Of a stretch of DNA of 64,000 nucleotides, positions 25,402-37,554 are shown in pieces. Under the pieces are notes generated by a model. It saw only the letters and a program-made list of their open reading frames with translations, was not told the DNA's origin and did no database searches. Every line of letters begins with the position of its first letter. Positions within the stretch are counted from its first letter, which is position 1. This DNA comes from Heterodera schachtii (taxonomy: Eukaryota > Nematoda > Chromadorea > Rhabditida > Heteroderidae), in assembly GCA_023374025.1 (NCBI GenBank), contig SIJG01000105.1, positions 342,501-406,500 of the forward strand. Direction: 5' to 3'. A program made the position numbers and the translations under genes.

Positions 25402-27354
25402 ATGACGAACCCTTCTACTCACTCCAATGATATCAACACAACAATTAGCAGAAACAACAATGATTTTGTAGTGGATGATTGCTTCGCGGACGACGATTTG
25501 CTTACACCGACAGAGGGTCTTTTACAATTAGTTTTAATGACGGAATTACTTTTACAATTTTCATTTTTAAATTAAGCTGATGGTTCTTTTTCCTTCAAAA
25601 ATATGCCTTCTACTGAAATGACAAAATCATTTCTTGAGAGGGACAACTTTGAGAGCGAATTGGGTGCAACGCAGCAGGATGACCCTTTTGGCGAGGATTT
25701 TTGCGATATTTCAAGTAACGAAATAATTGACGTGTTCGCTGATGGAGATTTGGCCGGAAGGTGGTAATAAAAATTACAAATTAGAATTGCAATAAATTTT
25801 AGACCTGTCATCGTATTTTACGCTCATCGATTGCCTTCAAATAAAAATTTCGACCATTACAAATTTCTTCGGTTTGGTTTTACACTGTATTTTTAACAAT
25901 AGCCAATTATAAATATTAAATATTTTTGGACGCAAAATTTTCTTTCCATTTTCTTTTCCTTTAGATTTATTCAATTTACTCTTGACAAAATTGTTGATTC
26001 CGATTATACCATCATTTACTTCCATTACGGACTCCGCTCCAACAATAAACCTCCATTGAAATGGCTCATCCAGGCGTATCAGCTTCTTGACCGAAGGTGT
26101 GTAAAATTATTTTCGTTCTAATTATATTTTCCTTTTGCAGATACAAAAAGAACTTAAAGGTGCGAATTTGGTTATTGTATTAAAAGGTCTAATGCGATTT
26201 AAACTTTTAGGCTTTGTATCTTGTTCATCCATCGCGATTCATCCGTTTCCTATGGGCGGTTTTTCAACCGTTCATTTCCTTTAAATTTGAACAGAAAATG
26301 CATTATGTCAACAGTCTCAATGAACTGAATTCGATCATATCAATTGTCAATCTCAATCTACCAGAACCGATAATAAGGTGGATAATAAAACGACGAATTT
26401 AAGAGAAAAATAAATAATAAATGTCAATTGAAAGGTACGACCGCTCTTTGCATTCCGCAACTTCCAACACTGTGTTTGACCACAATTCAGCTGCTTTTCA
26501 AAGTCAACCTCCACGACCAACTCAACAGTTTAATGTTTCGTTGAAATTGTAAGTAAAATTTCTCAAAAAAAGTTAGCGTAAGATTATGCCTAAAGCATTC
26601 TTGACCATCATCCAAATTCGGATTTGCCGCCCATTGTGTTGGAACTGATCTCTTTCTTGCGCGTTCATGGACTTAAAACTGAAGGTATTTTTCGGCGTTC
26701 TGCTCCCGTGACCAATATCAAAGAATTGCAGCATCGTATAAATATGGGTCAGTGGCATAGAAATGTTTTGTTTTTTAGCTTTTTATTTGGGTTTTTCTTA
26801 GGTGAGTCAATTGACTTTGCCAACGATTTAATGTTCCACGGAGACATCCAAAGCAGCGTTACCCATGCTGCCGTTCTTTTTAAAACATTCCTTCGTTCAC
26901 TCGGCGAGCCATTAATCACAAACAAATTGTACCCGGAACTCACATTGTTGAACGGTGGGAACAATTTAGCCAGAAACAACTGAATTTAGTCTAAACAATT
27001 TAATATTTCTTATCTAATTAGGAATCGAAAAAATCGACCGCACTGATGAAATTCGTCGTTTTGTGCATAAATTGCCACCAGAAAATTATTTACTACTGTT
27101 AAAAGTTATCGAATTTCTCGTGGAAGTGGCGCAGCACAGTCACCAAAATTTAATGGATGCCAATAATCTGAGTGTCGTTTTTGGTCCAAATTTGACATGG
27201 CCGACTGATCAACAGGTGAAAAGAGAATGGTTCAAATAATGATACATTATTTTTTTACATTTAGGTTCCGATGGTCCAATTGAACAATTTGAACAGCTTC
27301 TGTTATTCGTTAATAAAAGATTTTGACGAGATTTTTGTAGATAAAATTAATTGA
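25402..27354 (+). CDS. ARHGAP1-type Rho GTPase-activating protein
   Basis: Turns off Rho-family GTPases (Cdc42/Rho) at membranes. After a disordered acidic N-terminus (MTNPSTHSNDINTT) comes a Sec14-like lipid-binding/BCH domain spread over several exons (PVIVFYAHRLPSNKNFDHY, YTIIYFHYGLRSNN, KWLIQAYQLLDRRYKKNLK, ALYLVHPSRFIRFLWAVFQP). A Pro-containing linker (SQPPRPTQQF) and the RhoGAP domain follow, with arginine finger GIFRRS (near 26690), FLRSLGEPLI and NLSVVFGPNLTWP. The stop is at 27354. The order Sec14, Pro linker, RhoGAP is that of p50RhoGAP. All borders found are GT-AG. Confidence 0.93.
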
Positions 27355-27512
27355 TTGTTTAATTTTACTGCATTAAACTTTTTTCTCATATTCCATTTTG
27401 AAGCTGACAAATGAATGCGCCATTCCCTTTAATTTAATAAACGCGTCGTCAGCCGACGCGTGCCCTTTTTTTCCCTTGCCCTCACACATTCTCCGCCTGT
27501 CTCTTGTTTCTT

Positions 27513-27513
<1 letters not shown>

Positions 27514-27553
<40 letters not shown>

Positions 27554-27600
27554 CCCTCTCTTTCTTTCTCTCTCTCTCTCTTTTTATCTCTCTCCTTTTT
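27514..27600. repeat. (CT)n microsatellite
   Basis: CT-rich dinucleotide tract with TTTC and TATC interruptions in the spacer after ARHGAP1. Confidence 0.9.
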
Positions 27601-27769
27601 CATTTAAAAATTTAAGGGAAAAGCGTACGCATTCATTGCCAGGGCATAAAGAAAGCGTACGCAGCAACCGAAAAAGAAAATGTTCCTTTTGTGGCAAAGG
27701 CAGTTAGTAAAAATATTCGCTTCAATGGCCAAAAATGATACCGAATTTCAAACAAATGAGTGATTGAGG

Positions 27770-29657
27770 ATGCTTTTCCTTGCTTGGTCCCTCTTCCATT
27801 TCGCCGTTCGCTTCGGTCGGCGCCATCGCTTAATCGCCTCACTCAACGAATTTTTTTCTGCATCAACGCCCGCCACTGTACGCCAACGTCGCCATGAAAG
27901 TTTGAGGAATGATCGTTTTGGAAGGTCAATATTCGGTAGAAATACATCGTCACCTTACCGTAGCATTTGTTGTCGCTCTAAAAGACCTTTCTCACCGTGC
28001 CAGAAGACTTTTCAGTGAGTTAATTGAATTTATCCTTTCGGTAAATTAGGTAATTAGAATTTATTGCAATTTTAAGCGTCGCTAATACGACGATAAAACG
28101 CGTCCCCAGTGAGCCGACTTTGCCCACAAAAAACAGTTACAAAAATGTGCGCAAAATTTACAGCGATGAACAAAGGGAAATTGTTGTATTTGATGGGGAA
28201 GAGGAGAAGCAGGTGAAAGGAAAGGAAAATAATTAAAAATAACACTTACAATTACATATATATTTCAATATCACAAATGAAAGCACCCAATTCATTCATT
28301 TTTTAGTCGTCGTTTTGCTCTTCCGAACGGTCCGAGCCGACTTTGCCTTACGCAAATTTTCAGTTAAATTCTGTTCAAATTGATGCGAATTGTGTGTGTT
28401 TTTCTGCAAAGACTTCTTCCATTGTTCCACCTTCTCACTTGTCCATTCGACAGATGCATCCGAATTGCAATTTTGTGGATTAATAAGTTATTTACATTAA
28501 TCTAAAATTGATCATTTTTAGCTCGACTCATTTGCCCTTTTCATTGCTCATCACCGGACCAATCCCTCCCTCCGTCTTTACACGGCTCCAATTTCCACAT
28601 TTTTTGATTTGGTTTTCTGTTGGAGTGAAGGCACACTTTTTGAACGGGAAACGGACAAGCAAATTGAAGAAATCAGAAGTAAGTTTAGTCATTTTCGATC
28701 TCATCGACTCTAAAATCATAATTTTCCGGGTGAGTCGCAATTTGCAATATTCCAAAATTTCAGAGCGGAATTTTTAACTTTTTATATTAAACACTATTGT
28801 TATTTGCTTTCAATTCCCTTTCAGCTTTTCCTCTTTCCTTTGCTTCCAATGCTCAAAAACCCTTCCATTTTTGCCCTCCAAAAAGACGTCTTTGCGCTTC
28901 TCTTCCTTCTCGGCCTCCGTCTTTGCTTGAACTGATGTTTTTACAAGAATCCACCTCTGCTGAAGAGAAAATGAAAATTTTAAGGAAAGGAGAACGGCGT
29001 TTTGGAGGAAATAATTGCGGAAGAGAACGGTGCTTTATCCGTAGTTTTAATATAACAGAAATAAGGGTTCGTGATTAATTTCAGTCCATTTTCCCGTTTC
29101 TCAACAACGTCTTTACCCATGGGCGATTTGCCAGTGCCAATGCTTCCAAATTATCTGAAACGAATGCGGCGACGAAAATGCGAAAGTGGCGGAAGTGAAA
29201 TGCCTTCAAACTCTGAAATTGCTACAGACCATTTTTTGGACCAAACATCTGTTTCATTGAGGCGATTTAATTAAAAAACCCAAAAAATATATAATGTTTA
29301 TTTTTATAATTTAGTGATGTGTCTTCTTTATCAATATCATCGAATGGAGAAAGTGACGTGACTCTACCGTCGAAGGGAGTGTTTTGTCACGTGATGGAAA
29401 AAGGTGCGTTCGGAGCGGATGAAAGGGGAAAGGCTTTTGGCGATGACAAATCCATTCATTGATGTTGCATCGTTCCTACGACTTTGAGGAGGGATTAACG
29501 CTTCGTTCGGTGCCTTTATTTTTGTCACTTTTCCCCCAATCTCCCATATACGTCATGCTTTGCTCCTCCATTTCCCACTATTTTTGGTGTCGTGTTTAAT
29601 CAATAATTCCGTTTCGATCTCTCTCTCTATCTCCCTCTCTCTCTCTATCTCTCTCTC

Positions 29658-29695
<38 letters not shown>

Positions 29696-30122
29696 CCCCC
29701 CCCCGGGTGTTTCTCACACTTACCAATTAACCCTTTTCATCCTTACACATTTCCGTTCATCAGTGTCAATTCAATTTATTTAACAACAGTTCCCTCCCAA
29801 CATTCTCTTCTCCGTCCGCTGTTGGTAAATTCCTCCGCAATCGAATGTCTTCCACCATTTGACGTCATTAAAACGGTCTCTCTGTTTTTCTTTTTAATGC
29901 TTTTTCTAATGATAGCTTTAGGATTTTGTTATTTTTTCTAATTCGTTTTTTTATTTAATTCTAATTCTAACCTTTCTTTTTTTTAATTTTTCCATTTAAC
30001 AGACTAATCCGAACATAACCCTAAAAGACGGAACTCCGACTGTCAATTGTTCGTCTCTGTCAATGAACTCGAAGACACTGAAATTTTCTTCACTTGGCCA
30101 TTCTCAGCTCTCTCGAAGTATG
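27770..30122 (+). CDS. Unrecognised multi-exon reading, perhaps the N-terminus of the biotin ligase
   Basis: A chain of exons joins in phase: start near 27770 (MLFLAWSLFHFAVRFG) to 28014, 28079-28214 (VANTTIKRVPSEPTLP; YSDEQREIVVFDGEEEKQ), 28307-28477 (SEPTLPYANFQLNSVQ), 28523-28679 (FALFIAHHRTNPSLRLYTAP; FDLVFCWSEGTLFERETDK), 28826-29029 (KPFHFCPPKRRLCASLP), 29085-29271 and, after a GC-AG intron, 29315-29401 (SDVSSLSISSNGESD). A possible later exon is at 30002-30119. The reading is Ser/Pro-rich with basic patches and matches no family I know. No poly(A) signal or clear new start separates it from the biotin ligase downstream on the same strand, so it may be that enzyme's N-terminal extension. 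It could also be a separate gene. Confidence 0.55.
29272..29314 (+). other. GC-AG intron
   Basis: Donor TTGAG|GCGATT, acceptor AATTTAG|TGATG, 43 bases. Without removal the frame hits a stop within four codons (AGGCGATTTAATTAA). Removal keeps phase and joins SVSL to SDVSSLSISS. No GT donor is available nearby. Confidence 0.75.
29617..29708. repeat. (CT)n microsatellite ending in a C run
   Basis: CT dinucleotide repeat of about 80 bases followed by eight or more C, inside the + strand transcription unit. Confidence 0.9.
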
Positions 30123-30670
30123 GTAAAATTCTTTTCCGTTTTTACTGACTTTGGTCCTCCCTTGGCGGAATGTCAATTTTTCCTTTGTTTATTTAATTAG
30201 CCATTCAAAAATTTCCATCCGATTTTATGGATTTTTTGTAATAACTTAGTCCATAAAATTTAGAAAAAAATCGCCAGAAAAACTATTCAAAAAATTTCTC
30301 TATAAAAACTATAATTTTGCTGATTAATTTCTAACAATAAGATAATTTCCTTTTTAATTTTTCGGAGGGGGGGGGGCGAACTGTTCCCGGGTTCATTTGG
30401 CTCCTTTCATAAAATTTGTATACTTTCATTGGTCCATCAGTTCGGTTCCAATAAATCTCCATTTCCGCTTTATCTTTTCTCTCTTCTCTCTTTCCTTTAG
30501 GCACTTCTCTGATTCCGTCTTCGCCCGTCTGTTCTCTTCGCGCTTCCGCAGATGCAATGCGTCGACGTTCACTAAGGCATGGCAACAGACAGTGCCTTGG
30601 ATTTTGGCACATTTTGTCTTTGGCATTTTGTGCTTTTTTCTGTTTGCTAATCGCTCTTACCTTCCTTCAG

Positions 30671-33427
30671 TCCGTTGACTTTGTCCTTGTTGGTAAATTA
30701 TGGTGGTCATGAACATTCGCTGGGTGTTGGCCCCGTCGCTCCCGCGGCCGCCGCCCTTTTCACGGCCGACCCGCACTTTCCCGGCAAATTGCCCCACCGG
30801 CGTGCTCAGAGTGTCCCTCGTCGCAGTTTCGTCTCCGTTTTTTCTTGCAGCGGCAATTGTTCTGATGATGCCAAACGGCAAAGTGATAAGTCGTCGGATG
30901 GCGCTGTTTCAGACGCAACTTCTCATGGCAATCATTCGCCGTTTGCCGGTGGCAATCGGCCGCGACAAAAACCGCCATCGGTGAACATTGAATGATACAG
31001 AATGCCTTTCGACACTCAATCAGTGTTTCTTAACTCAACTTTTGTCCTTTTTTGGCATTCTTAAGCTGATGGTTTACTGCGGGGATGACAAAGTTTTGTT
31101 CGACGGAATTCGGGCAGCACTGCGACGGATTGTGCCCACCGACACTTACACCGTCTCGGCACTGTCCACCAAAGCGCTTCTCGCCCACCCGTGGATGGAT
31201 TCATGCGCTGTGTGTCATTTGCATTTCAGAGATCACTTGCAGTTGTTCAACTTGGACAAATTCCCTTTTAGTGTTTGATCATTGCGGACACTTCTCGGCT
31301 GGACAGTGCGTCGTGGACTCGGCTGCAAATATATTTTGTCAATGTATAAAAAAAATGATGTAAAGTCTATTTCTAATGAGTTCATTTCCCAATTTCAGTC
31401 GGGCAAAATTTTGTTCGTATGTGAGAATTCGCTGCTCGCCAGCCTGACCAGCAGCAGTTCCCAGCGGGAACAGTCGACTCTGCTCAAAAACGCATTCGGC
31501 AACAAAGCGGTCACGGCCACCATGGGCAAGGAGTTCGGCAACTTTTTGAAACGGTCCCTCAAAGGATTAGCCAAGAATGGGCAGGTCATTACTTCCGCAT
31601 CATGGATTCTGTTATAATTCTTAAAATGAATAGGTAAATGAAATATTTTATGCCCGCGACGCCGTTGGGGACTCGCGATTCTCTGTGGTCCTCCACAAAA
31701 AGAAAGGTCGGAATGTTTGGCTTAACAATTGCTACACAATCAGTGCCTTTCTTCTTTTCAACGTCTTCCCTTTTCCAACTCTTTCAGATCAGCCTTTGCT
31801 GTTGTACATGCAGAATTTGGGCCAACGTGCCAGTGCCCTCTTCTCCGACGCCACCACCGAACAATTGTTGAGTGCCGGCGACGGGGCTTTGGTCCGCGAC
31901 GCCCTTCACCGCCTTGGCCTTAAAGACATTCCACAAAAGGCATTGCCATCGGATGAAATTGGGCTGCCTCCACTTTCGTCCGGTTATTTGGTTGCTGCAA
32001 GAGACTTGGCCATTTTGGACATTCCGGTGGGAAATTTTAAAGTATTTTTATCCGAATTTCGAGAAAAACTTCGACGATTTTTCTCCCTTCGTAATCGCTT
32101 ATTTTGTCTGTCATTTGAGTGTCACTGCCTTTATAGTACTCGTTGACACTTTTTAGGGAATGACTTACGGCAAAGTGTTCGGTTGTGCGGGGCCATCACT
32201 CATTTTTCATCGGTCTGATCACCAACAATCGCTTAACCAAGACAACAACAATGACGACCAAAATGTCCCTTCTGACCAATTGCTACCGGTCGAAGTGCGC
32301 CGAAGACGGGACGGACTCCCGGAGACAACGCAACAGCATCGGTTCGAAGTTGAACCGTTCTTCCAACAGTTGGCCACAAAAAGACTTGGCCAAGTGTTGC
32401 TTTATGTGCCCGTTTGTGGTACAACGATGGAAGTGGCAAAAAGGTTCAAATTTTGTTGGTTGTATTTTGAATTAACTCTTTAATTAACGGGTCCTAGCCT
32501 TTCGCATGCTTTTCCACTCTTTGACGGCATTTTGGTTGTTGCGGGCATTCAATTGGCTGGTAAAGGTGAGTGTTTTTACTTCTTTTTTTTTCGAAAGCCT
32601 GCTTCAATTACATTTTTAAGGACGTGCTGGAAACGACTGGATTAGCCCCGCGGGCTGTGCTTCGTTCTCCTTCAACTTTAACATCCCTTGCGACTCGAAT
32701 TTGGGCCGTTCCATTTGTTTTTTGCAGCATATCACCGCCGTTTCCGTGGCCAGCGCTGTTTCAAAATTATTAAAGGATGAAATTCCGGTTAACTATCATT
32801 AGAATGATTGAATTGGTTCACCGAATCACAACTTTAGGATTTTCCTATCCGATTGAAATGGCCCAACGACATTTACTACGAACGTTCGTACAAATTGGGC
32901 GGTTTGATTGTGCAAGTGTCTCACTGTGGTCCCAATTATTGCTGCACCGTCGGTGTCGGACTGAACGTGGCGAATGCGAAGCCGACCATTTGCATCAACG
33001 ACATGTTGCCGATGCACTCAAATCGACAGCTAACGGTGGAGGAAGTGTTGGCAGGGACAATGAACGAATTCGAATGTGAGAGATGCACAAACCCATCCCC
33101 TTGTAATTGTTCCTTTTATTTGCAGATTTTGTCAATGTTTTCGAGAAAAAAGGGAGGGCCGAGTTTTTGAAGTCGTACTACCGATTTTGGATGCATTCGC
33201 ACGAGGAGGTGCAGATTTTGCACAGTGAAAACGGCGGACGCCGTGAAAAGGTCGTTATCCGAGGGTTGGACGAGTACGGCTATTTGGAAGTGCGGAGCAA
33301 AGAGACAGGCCAAATAATGAACGTGATGGACGATGGTAAGGGTAATCCGTGAAACTTCACACCAAAATTTGCCCTTTTTTCAGGAAACACTTTCGATTTA
33401 TTCCACGGGTTAATAGTGCCAAAGTGA
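30671..33427 (+). CDS. Biotin protein ligase (holocarboxylase synthetase)
   Basis: Attaches biotin to carboxylases through biotinyl-AMP. The exon at 30671 starts in phase with a preceding one (about 30486-30620) giving a hydrophobic stretch (VPWILAHFVFGIF) before an Ala/Ser-rich region that ends RPRQKPPSVN. The eukaryotic N-terminal domain follows (LMVYCGDDKVLFDG; AHPWMDSCA), then the catalytic core: biotin/ATP loop GKGRAGNDWISPAGCASFSF (split by an intron at 32565-32620), MKWPNDIYY, KLGGLIVQ, GVGLNVANAKPTICIND, and the C-terminal domain with VIRGLDEYGYLEV, stop after HGLIVPK at 33427. The catalytic Lys of KWPNDIYY is present. Only one biotin ligase is expected per animal genome, so this should serve cytosolic and mitochondrial carboxylases. 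The 5' end is unresolved. Confidence 0.92.
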
Positions 33428-33704
33428 AAGCACAGACAAATGATGATTCACAAGAGAAGCATCAATTATCTCAAAAATTGTGATACGCACTGACGAAGCA
33501 TAACTCAACCGACTTAAATAATTTGGACATTGTTGAAATTTCAAATGAAGGCTTTTCAATCCCATCGATCTCTTCTGTCATATTTGAATGGCGAAATTCC
33601 TATTTTCTCTACGGGGTTATTATTTGTTGTTAATTTTGTTGAAATAAATAAGTTTCTCGAAGTTTATCGTTGGAAGAATGCTTAATAAATGGATGTGATT
33701 GGTG

Positions 33705-33893
33705 ATGATGATGAGATCGGTCTGTTCATTCGGTCATCAGTTCCAATTGAAATGGTCGGACATCAAATTGTTATTGTCCGCCGAGTTCGAAAAGGACGCA
33801 TCCGACGACGGAAGGCCAATGGCATCCGTTGACGGACCAAGCGATCGTTTGCCGAAACTGAAAAAATTAAGTAAAATATTTGATAAAGTGTGA
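33705..33893 (+). CDS. Short open frame, uncertain
   Basis: Reads about 62 residues, MMMRSVCSFGHQFQLKWSD and a Lys/Asp-rich tail ending LKKLSKIFDKV. No relative is known to me and no signal peptide is seen. It lies about 280 bases after the biotin ligase stop and could be a 3' UTR frame or a small gene in the same transcription unit. Confidence 0.25.
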   Translation: MMMRSVCSFGHQFQLKWSDIKLLLSAEFEKDASDDGRPMASVDGPSDRLPKLKKLSKIFDKV

Positions 33894-33927
33894 AAAAGGA
33901 GAAATGTTTCTACGGTGTCAAATCATT

Positions 33928-34433
33928 TAGTACGGTAATACCGTATCAAATGTCCTAAGCAAATCGGAATGTTAAGGAACAATTTTAAGCAACTGATCAT
34001 AAAATAGGCGCATCAGAAAGTCAGCTGATGGGACAATTCGGCTGATGGACTCAGCTGGGGACAACTCAACTTTACGAGATTTACAAAAAATTAAAAAATA
34101 TTTTAAAAACATTTTTTTATCTTAGTTAAGAATAAATTATTAATTTTTAAAAATTTAACATTTGTCTTTCGGGTGTCATGACAATTTGTACACAGACAAG
34201 CCTAGGCGTAGGCCTAAGTTTTAAGCTAGGCCTAGGCTTGGGCTTGTAAGCTTTATTTTGTAAAATTTTTTATTGTACGGCTGAGTTGTCCTCGGCTGAC
34301 TAGTCCAGAAGCCAAAATAGAAGTAAGATGCTAAATGGTTTTTAGCTAAATAAAGGCAAAATAGCATTTGATTGTTAGTACGGTAATGCTGTCAATCTGT
34401 TCTTATAGTATAACCGTATACCGTATCAAATTA
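33928..34433. repeat. Hairpin-ended inverted-repeat element
   Basis: The left end carries the near-palindrome TACGGTAATACCGTA followed by TCAAAT, and the right end has TAGTACGGTAAT and again CCGTATCAAAT. Inner arms at 34051-34070 (TCAGCTGGGGACAACTCAAC) and 34280-34300 are reverse complements with two or three mismatches. The centre (34198-34250) contains AGGCCTA palindromes. No reading frame. Probably a non-autonomous mobile element of a different kind from the other inverted repeats here. Confidence 0.65.
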
Positions 34434-34484
34434 GCTTTCCCTCCCCTCGTAATCTTTTGTAAGAAATCCATTGACCCGCTGCTT

Positions 34485-34652
34485 TTACCGCATTCGACTG
34501 CCCTTGGAGCGGAATTCGGTCAGCAGTTCGTCGTAATCGCTGTCCCGACGGACCAATGCGATTCCCTGCGGCTGATTCATTTGGGCGATGGTGGGGAGGA
34601 CAATGAACAAAAAGCAAATAAAGAGGACAAAAATTGCCGTTGACAAATTCAT
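34485..34652 (-). CDS. Small secreted peptide precursor
   Basis: A 55-residue single-exon protein. A strong signal peptide (MNLSTAIFVLFICFLFIVL, probable cut after PTIAQ) is followed by about 30 residues: MNQPQGIALVRRD, then SDYDELLTEFRSKGSRMR. A dibasic Arg-Arg could be a processing site. A 3' splice site (TTGTGCAG) lies about 10 bases before the ATG, consistent with trans-splicing of a leader. No cysteine is present in the mature part. It may be a neuropeptide-like or other secreted signal, but I cannot name a family. Low-complexity chance ORFs rarely show this combination of leader, splice site and compact end. Confidence 0.6.
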   Translation of the reverse strand: MNLSTAIFVLFICFLFIVLPTIAQMNQPQGIALVRRDSDYDELLTEFRSKGSRMR

Positions 34653-36444
34653 TTTTGAATTCCTGCACAATTTTTTAAACGGAAAAATTAAAAATGAATT
34701 AATAATTAATTAATTAATGGCATTTAATGCTAATGACCTCTCATTTTCTATTCCTTTGAATATTTAAGGGACGATTACTCGGAAGAGCTCACTCACCCTT
34801 CCCCTTGTTTCCTCAGTTGGAGTTGCCTTATTATTGGGTGATGAACTCTTTTTGCTACATTTAATTTTCAATATTTTTTACTTTATAATTACCTAATTTA
34901 AAGTAAAAGCCAAAACGACAGCAAACCCTTAAAGTTTTATTGCTCTGGCAATAAATTCGTTTTACAATTTTTACGCTGAAAATGGTTAAAAATTCTCTTT
35001 GTCCGCCGTATGGAAATTGTGGCCGGGGATGGCATGCCATCCCCAGGAGAAGCATTGAAATTTAATTAGAGCATCGAAGCCCAATTTCGTGTTGACGTTG
35101 GCGCGAGAACCCTCATCAAATGCTGATTTTTAGTTACCCCACTCAAAATCCGTGGTATTCGCGCTTTAATCCTTTTACCCGCCCCCCCCCCCCCCCCGTC
35201 CTCCCACTTCCTTTTTCTCATGTCCTTCCGTCCCCCCCCCCCCCTTCCTTCTGTCCCCCAATTCCTTTCTTCTTCCACAGTAATGAATGCATATTCATTC
35301 TCCGCATTTTTCTTCGAATTCAAACAGCCTTTGTGTGCAGAATTGTGGCAATTATTTTAAAACGAAAGAAACAAATCACAAATGTTGCCAAGGTTAAAAA
35401 AGCTGCTGGTTGCTATTGACATGAGAACAAATTATTGGTAGAAAAACAATCTGAGAAGTCACTTAGAATTTGATATGGGTAATTACTTCTCATAATAAAT
35501 CAGAAATTGTTAAAACAAAAACACTTAGTTTTCAATTTAAACAGAAGAGAGTTACGGCGCATGTCGTTTCAGACCAATTAAAGCTCCAGAAACACTGTCG
35601 AAATCGGGGAATTTTCCTAAAAAAATTCCTAGGGGGGTTGGAATTTTTTTAAAGTTTGAGTAAACCCAAAGAAAGAGCACAAAATTCTCTTCAATAAGCA
35701 AAAGACTGCAAGGATTTGTACCCGCTGAGGTATGGCACTTCACTTTCGGTGCCCACGAAAAGTACTGTATTTCTTAAGGAAATATTGCATTTACAGTAGA
35801 AATGATCAACACCGAAATTAAGGTGTCCATACTAAGCGGGTATAACTCGTAGAGATTTGCGATCTTTTCCCTATTGCAGAGAATTTTGTGCACTTCTTTG
35901 AGCCTACTCAAATTTTACAAAAAAAAAAAAAAGTTTTCCAACCCCCCTTGGAATTTTTTCGAAAATTTCTCGGTTTTCCATGTTTAAAAATTTATTTGTA
36001 ACCAAAAACTTTCGTAAAATTTATATTCAATTATTGTCCCTTACTTTTTTGAGACTCAATAAAGTTTTTGAAATTAACACAATATACAGAAATCTTTAGG
36101 CTATTTAAACATATAAAGAAATTAAAATTTGTTGCTTCTGTAAAAAGTTATGAATGAATTAAAGTTTCATATTTTTATGGTAGTACAAACTTTTGCTAGA
36201 TTTTTTTTTTAAATAAATAAGATAGAAAGGACACTTAGAGTTATCGCTCAATACCAAGATTGTTTAATTTGACTAAGTTTGAGCTTAGTTATGATTTATT
36301 ATTCAGAAAATAATATTTAAATAATAATTAAATTTAAATATTATTATTATTATTATCATTGATACTTTTTAGTTTTTAGGTTCGCCTATTTAAATTTTTA
36401 TTATTCAATTTGTTAATTTATTTTAACATCAGAAGAGGTGAATA
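34653..36444. other. Intergenic region with repeat
   Basis: AT-rich spacer. It holds two C runs (35181-35197, 35232-35243), the inverted-repeat element at 35601-35979 and poly-A/T stretches. No exon is supported. Confidence 0.6.
35601..35979. repeat. Inverted-repeat element (family 2), copy A
   Basis: The outer parts CGGGGAATTTTCCTAAAAAAATTCC and GGAATTTTTTCGAAAATTTCTCGG mirror each other, as do GGGGGGTTGGAA with TTCCAACCCCCC, AGAGCACAAAATTCTCTTCAATA with its reverse complement, and GTACCCGCTGAGGTATGG with CCATACTAAGCGGGTAT. No reading frame. A diverged copy of its right half is at 43225-43480. Confidence 0.8.
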
Positions 36445-37554
36445 ATGCAACTTTTGCTTAAAAAATTCCGTTTGTCTTTTGCTAAAACGAGGTTTTTTTC
36501 AACGAATTTGCAAAAGAGAAATTTTCGAGAGGGAATTGTTTATCTTTACCAATTTCCGAGAGCTCCAATTTTGCCGAATATTTCTCCGTTTTGCTTGAAA
36601 GGTTTTTATAAATGAAATGAAAAGAATATTTCTCTATTTTCTTTTCTTTTAAGTTGAGACTTTCCTCAGAGCGAACGAAATCACTTATGAAGTCTATCCA
36701 TTTCTAATGCCACAATTTGTTTTACAATTAGTAGGTTATTGGCAGTTGGAACCTTCGAAATGCCCCGCAAAAGCGCTTTCCATTCATTGAATTAAATGGT
36801 GAACAAATTTCGGATTCACAAATTATTTTGTGGAGATTGTCGGACTATTTCAAAATTGAAGTAATTGCACGTATTATTGTCGTTACTTCTATTTCCTATT
36901 TCCAAGGATGGATTGGACAACGAACAAAGGGCAAAAGCACGTGCAATTGAAAGACTAATCGAAGGGTCACTTTATTAGTAAGTGACCTGCTGCTGTATGT
37001 GCATCAACTAGAACATTTAGTTCGCTCATTCGTTTTTTATCCTATGAAAATGCGACTAAAATGGTAAATTCGGAAATTAGCGGTCTCCGATTGCCGGCCT
37101 TTTTGTCTCGATTCTTGGCAAGACGGTTGACTGAAGCGGTATTGTTTAGCCTAATCCTATCAGTAATCGCGAAACCTCCGTGAACACGTTTTTATGCTTA
37201 CAAAATCATCAATTAAGACGCGAAAACGATTGCTTGCTGAAGGCACCCTCCTCCACCCGCGTGAGATTACTTTGGAGTCACTCTCACTTGATTTGCATGC
37301 GTTGTCCGTTTTGTTGGGCGACAAAAAGTTCTTTATGGGAGTACGACCAACAACGGTATAGAAAGGCTGAATATCAAATCAACCAAATATTTAAGCCTGA
37401 TTTTTGTGCTTTTGGTCATCTCGCCGTTGCTTACCACCTCCCCTTTGACAATCCGACAAAAAAGATGCTGGAAGAAGATGAAAAGCTAGAACCATTGAAA
37501 CTTTTGATCGAACGAATTCGCATGCATTATTGGCCAAAATGGCCAAAAACTTAG
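36445..37554 (+). CDS. FAXC-like (failed axon connections / metaxin-GST fold) protein
   Basis: Family of GST-fold proteins with metaxin-like N- and C-domains; Drosophila fax acts in axon development and the C. elegans relatives include cadmium-responsive cdr genes. Start MQLLLKKFRLSF, with a possible mitochondrial or membrane leader. Then VYLYQFPRAPILPNISPFCLK, VETFLRANEITYE, FPFIELNGEQISDSQIILW, a middle region (RAKARAIERLIEGSLYY), ALSVLLGDKKFFMG and the conserved end DFCAFGHLAVAYHLPF with ERIRMHYWPKW, stop 37554. The motif order and the FCLK-ETxLR, LGDKK and FGHLA blocks fit FAXC. There are five or six short GT-AG introns. Whether it is closer to fax or to cdr cannot be told by eye. Confidence 0.85.
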
